64,000 nucleotides of DNA from Phoma sp. XZ068 (lineage: Eukaryota > Ascomycota > Dothideomycetes > Pleosporales > Didymellaceae), in the NCBI GenBank assembly GCA_004835665.1, contig RBKR01000022.1:124001-188000 (forward strand). The letters are read 5' to 3'. The notes under the pieces are model-generated. The model saw nothing but the letters and a program-made list of their open reading frames with translations, made no database searches and was not told where the DNA came from. The position numbers and the translations under genes were made by a program. The number at the start of each line of letters is the position of its first letter. Position 1 is the first letter of the stretch. Positions 58,972 to 64,000 of this stretch are shown in pieces.

Positions 58972-61900
58972 TTTAAACACCCTAAAAATAAGTAATATAT
59001 TAGAAGATTATATTATTAATAGTACCTCTGCTATAACTAATACAGGACTAGTAAGTTATAGACTTAAGGTTGCTAAACTAGACCTTTACTATAGAGATTA
59101 ATCTAAGCTTAAGGACTAGCTACTCTAGTTTAACCTATTCTTTACCTTCTAAGGTATAACTATTAATAAGAATTAGAAGGTTAAACTAGTAGCCTTCTAT
59201 ATATAAGGCAATGCATTTAAATAGATTAAACCCTTTATATAGAATAAGATAATTAATACTATAACTATTAAAGATAATATATAGCTTAATAATTTTAGAC
59301 GCTTTAAAGACAAGATCTAATAAATCTTTAGAGTCTCTAATGCACTAGTTATTGCTAGACGCAGTATATAGCATATTTATTAGACTATATTAGCTGCTAA
59401 CTATACTATAGAATTCTAGGTATTAGCCTATAATATAGACTAGGATAATACTATACTAATAACTATATTTTAATAAGGACTAAAGCCTAAGGTTAAGGAG
59501 GAACTTATATACACTAGTGCAAAGATTAATACCCTTAACAACCTTACTAGTAAAGCTATTAATATTAATATTTAACTCTATAAACTTTAACAAGAGTTGT
59601 ACAACAACCTATATACTTAAGTTATAACCTAGTTACCTTAACTACTATATAACTAATAGTATAGTAATACTTACTACAGAGGCTATAGAAACAGCTATTA
59701 CCCTAATATAGAATAAAGAATTTATAGTAATACCTAGAGCAGATACTATAGACCTAAGGTAATAGACTTATCTAATATCTATAAAGAGCCTACTACTATA
59801 CTATATTAGAATAAAAAGAATAAAGGATATAATAATAGGAATAAGAGTAGAAACTACTATAATTGCAGCAAGCTAGGACACTTTACTAAGAACTGTTGTT
59901 TAAAGAATAAGGTTTTCTAACAGATTAATATTATTACCTACGCTTTATATAATAAAGATATAGATACTAGTAAATAGAAAATTCTTACTAAAGAAATTAG
60001 ATAACTTCTTATAGACCCTAAGCTAGAACATATATGCAAGACTATACCTAGAATTCTAGAAATCTACACTAGGCCTAAGACACTATACTATAAATCTTAT
60101 ACTATATAAACTTTAGATTCTAAGAATAAGCTAATAATATAGGAGTATAATAAGAATATTAGGCAAGGTAATAATAAGTTATATAACACTATCTATAGAC
60201 AGCTTACTCTAGAACTACATAAGAAATATTTATAATATAATAGTAAGGAGTATTCTACGCTCTTATAAGCTATATAGGAAATAGAAGCTAAGTATATATA
60301 AGCCTACCTCTTATATAACCCTAATACTTTAAGCTAATTTAAATAATAGTTAATAAATAGTATACTATAGGATAAAGATTAGGCTAAAGAAATATTCTAG
60401 GAATAGGTAGAATAAAACTACGCTATAGTAGCTAAGCTTAAACACTAGAATTATAACCTACTATAAAAAGATAAACTAGACTTTACTTAACTAGTAATTG
60501 CCCTATAAATATAAACTACTATACTATATAAAATTAATAAATAAAACCTATTTTACTATAAAATATTATAAGAGTAATACCTATATAATAGGTGTAAGGA
60601 ATATTATAATAAGAAAGTTAGATACTAAATATTCCCTATTAATATATAATAATGCAAGGAGGAATAGTATTAGTGTATATAAGTATAATACTTAGATTAC
60701 CTGTTTAATAAGCATATATAATTATACTTTCTAGAGTATGCACGCCCTAAAGATATTCTAGATATATAGATAATTATTAATAAAGCCTGTAAAGAATATT
60801 AGTAGCAGCTATATATAAATAAGAAATATATATACTATACTAGTAAGAAGAAAGTCTATAGATTTAGACTAGAGTAGTATTTTTTAGGCCTATACTAACT
60901 AGCTCCTAGTATAAGACTATTAATACTATTAGAGTAGACTTACTTACTAAACTACTAATCTTTATTAATAGATAAAGATTTATAGTAATATTAGACTTAG
61001 AAGTAGAGAGTAGCTATATCTTAGAAGCTATAGTAAAATAAGCTAGACTTTAGTTGTATAGAAAAGAGATTACCTATATCTTTAAAGTAGCTAACAGGCA
61101 GTTAATACTAGATAACTTTATAGTTACTTATAAGACTAATACACTATTAAAGTTAGGAAACTATAAGAAGGTATTTACCCTTAATATCTTTAAAATAGCT
61201 ATCTATAATGTTATATTAGGAATCCCCTAGTTATAAAAGTATAACCTATAAATTAATTAGAAGATATCTAAGCTTTTATTTAGATATAGATATAGTATAA
61301 CTATATTAAGACCTATATAGTTTATAATATAACTAGTAGATAAGAAGAAGATTAGTAATATCTCTTTAAATAAGACATGCTAAGATAGAGTAGTTAACTC
61401 TATAGACGCTAAATACCCTATAGGTTATAAAGTAAGAGTTAAGGAGAAGAATAGTGCACCTTCTAATATCCTAGATAAATATAAGAGTTATAAAGAACTC
61501 TTCTATAATAAGAAGACTATAAAGGTATTACTATAGTATAAACCCTAGGATTATAAGATTAAGCTCTAGGAAGGAAAGATACTAACTTTTAGGCTAATAT
61601 ATAGACTATTAGAAAAGGAACTTTAAGTACTTTATAAGTATATTAACAAGAACTTTAAGAAGGGATTTATTAGATAATTAGAATTACCTATAGGATACCC
61701 TATTCTCTTTATACTAAAGAAAGATAGTAGCAACTAACTATATATTAACTATTAGAAACTTAATAATATTACTATAAAAAACAGGTACCCTTTACTAAAT
61801 ATATCTAAGTTATAAGATTACTTAGCTAGAGTATAATACTTTACTACGCTAGACCTATAAGGAGCATATAACCTTATATATATAAAGAAAGGTAAGGAAT

Positions 61901-64000
61901 AGAAGATAGTATTTAGAACCTATTATAGTCTTTATAAGTATATAGTTATACTATTTAGGCTAACTAACGCACTAGCTATATATTAAGAACTAGTTAATAA
62001 TATACTAAGGGTATACCTAGACAGGACAGTAGTAGCTTACCTTAATAATATCTTAGTATACTTAAAAATATTAAGAGAATATATTATATATATAAAAGAA
62101 GTTCTTAACTACTTAAGATAAGTAGACCTTTAACTTAAACTAGAGAAGTATAAATAGTATAAGGAAGAAGTAGAATTCCTTAGCTATATTATAGGGAGAT
62201 ATAGAGTTAAGATAAGTAAAAAGAAAATATAGGTTATTAAAGACTAGCTAACTCTAATAATAGTTAAAGAAATCTAAGAATTTCTTAGGTTTATTAATTT
62301 TAACTAATACTTTATTAAGGACTACTCTAAGAAAGCTCTACTACTTATAAAGCTTATATAAAAAGATATACTATTTTATTAGAAGTAGAAACAGGAAGAT
62401 ATATTCTAATTACTTAAGTAAGTATATATTAAGCTACTAATATTAGTTATATTTAGAAGTAATAAACTACTATAAATTAAAACTAATACCTTAGAATTAG
62501 CATTAGGAGTATATATATTATAGGAATAAGATAGTAAATAGCACTTAATTGCCTATTACTTAAGAAAGTTTTCTAGACTAGAAGAATAGTATAATATTTA
62601 TAATAAGAAACTAATAGCAATTATAGATACACTAAAGCACTAGCAAATCTATATAGAAAGCTGCTTAGAACTTACTATCTTTACAGACTATAAGAACCTA
62701 GTATACTTTACTATAACTAAGAAGCTTAATAGCTAATAGGTATAATAGTTAGAATTCCTAGAATAATATAAGTTTAAGATAATATATACTCTAGAAAAAG
62801 ATAATATAAGAGCTAATATACTAAGTTAATAATATAATCTTATAGGAGAAAAAATAATTAAGGAATATACTATCCTATAGATATATAGAGATAGATTACT
62901 AGGACTATCTTAGTAGCTTAATAATATAATATAAGTTTAATAGGAATAATATATACCTATAGTAGTACTAGAGGAACTTTAAACAGAAATTATTATATAA
63001 TATTATAATAATCTACTTTATAGACACCCTAGTATAATATAAACAATAGAACTTATTAGACAATACTATAAGTTTAGCTATATAAAAGACAAGGTTACTA
63101 AGTTTATTAAGAACTATATTAATTACTAATAGAATAAACATAGTATATATATAAAGTATAGAGAAATATAAGTAATAGAGCTACTAACAGCACTATAGAT
63201 AAATATTATAATAGATTTTATTATATAACTACTAATCTCTAAGGACCCTGTTATAGAATATACCTATAACTTAATCTTTATTATAGTAGATAGGTTTACT
63301 AAAGCAGCAGAAATAATACTATTTTAATATAGTTATACTGCAGAGCAGCTTATACAAGTATTTCTAGATAGGATTATCTATTACTATAGTATACTAGAAT
63401 TAATTATTAGTAATAGAGATAAGCTCTTTATATTAAACTATTAGACTATGCTTATAGTAGCTATTAGTACTAAGAAGAAGCTATTAACTATATACTATCT
63501 ACAAACAGATAGACAGATAGAAAGAATAAATTAGACTATAGAAATATACTTAAGGATATATAGTAACTAGAAGCAAGACAACTAGGTTTTACTATTACCT
63601 ATAGTATAAATTATATATAATAATAAATTATTAGAAGTAATAGGTATAATACTATTCTTTATAAATTATAGAAGATATCTAAATCTCTTTATAAGATCTC
63701 TTAATAGTAATATCTAAATAGATTTAGTAATAACCTTAGTATAAAGACTAAAGGAAGTATACTAGAAATTACTTAAAAATATTAATAAGGCTTAATAACA
63801 AGTAATTTCTTATATTAATTAGAAAAGAAAAACAGCACCTTAGCTAAAAGAGGGGGATAAAGTCTATCTTCTTATAAAAAACTTATAAATATAAAGACTA
63901 ATAAAAAAACTAGATTATATTAAGGTTAGACTATTTTTTATTTCTAGGCAAATTAGCCCTATAAACTATTAACTTAAGCTACTATAGAATGCTAAGATAT
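58424..64000 (+). mobile_element. Gypsy element F (chromovirus-like), 5' part
   Basis: 5' LTR 58,424-58,971, then gag with a largely preserved zinc knuckle (59,855-59,896, YNCSKLGHFTKNC), protease about 61,000-61,250 (TTNRQLILDNF), reverse transcriptase about 61,650-62,350 (AYLNNILVYL near 62,040), RNase H about 62,400-62,830 (FTDYKNLVYFTITKKLN), integrase from about 62,990 to the window edge. The interior corresponds to element A read in reverse, so it is the same family. Mutation is moderate. The 3' end, including any antisense gene, lies beyond the window. Confidence 0.82.

Larger units (their letters stand above)
19380..64000. other. AT-rich, RIP-mutated isochore of nested transposons
   Basis: Composition changes abruptly near 19,380. 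From here almost all sequence except 30,772-38,176 and 53,457-55,305 is AT-rich, poor in CpG and CpA and rich in TpA. Conceptual translations on both strands give retrotransposon proteins in which Gln codons have become TAG/TAA and Cys codons TAT/TAC. This is the known signature of repeat-induced point mutation. No intact host gene is seen inside. Confidence 0.92.

Noticed and set aside
19380..64000. Possible CRISPR or satellite array in the AT-rich part
   Set aside because: Recurrent words are explained by related LTRs and gag-pol copies; no regular short-repeat/spacer pattern, and CRISPR is not expected in a fungus.

Overview
This is a filamentous ascomycete (Pezizomycotina) window, probably a Dothideomycete. 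The inference rests on short 46-56 nt introns with GTAAGT/GTATGT-type donors and CTAAC branch sites, CFEM/Pth11-type receptors, and a sharp boundary between a gene-bearing part (1-19,380) and an AT-rich part (19,380-64,000) that looks mutated by repeat-induced point mutation (RIP: CpA to TpA, Gln codons turned into TAG/TAA, Cys codons into Tyr).

Gene-bearing part. Three small single-pass membrane protein genes lie on the + strand (1,313-3,927). Two basic/acidic putative nuclear protein genes lie on the - strand (4,250-6,703). A BTB/POZ gene (+, 7,356-9,444) converges on the exocyst subunit gene SEC5 (-, 13,093-9,591, three exons, a G-rich minisatellite in intron 1). Divergent from SEC5 is a three-exon gene for a possible DUF7587-type protein (+, 13,845-15,325). 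After about 2.2 kb without a recognisable gene comes a CFEM-domain Pth11-like 7TM receptor (+, 17,521-19,272), which stops about 100 bp before the repeats.

Repeat part. It is a nest of chromovirus-like Ty3/gypsy retrotransposons. B (+, 19,896-41,132) is split by A (-, 20,632-27,628, 544-bp LTRs, TSD GTAGC) and by C (+, 30,772-38,176, 233-bp LTRs, TSD ATTAT, only lightly mutated). D (+, about 41,133-47,981) is truncated. E (-, 47,982-56,677) is split by an intact pogo/Fot-type DNA transposon (53,457-55,305, 48-bp perfect TIRs, TA TSD). A 5' stub E2, a fragment G and the start of F (+, from 58,424) follow. Mutation load gives an order of arrival: pogo (none), then C (light), then A and F (moderate), then B, D and E (heavy).

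Most notable: the four elements whose 3' ends are visible (A, B, C, E) carry an extra gene antisense to gag-pol, between the end of pol and the 3' LTR. In C it can be spliced into four exons that are in frame as a set, giving a Cys-rich head and a Lys/Ala-rich helical tail. A, B and E share gag-pol up to the chromodomain but carry different antisense genes and different U3 regions, and F has a chimeric LTR. This points to exchange of a 3' cassette (antisense gene plus U3) between related retrotransposons.
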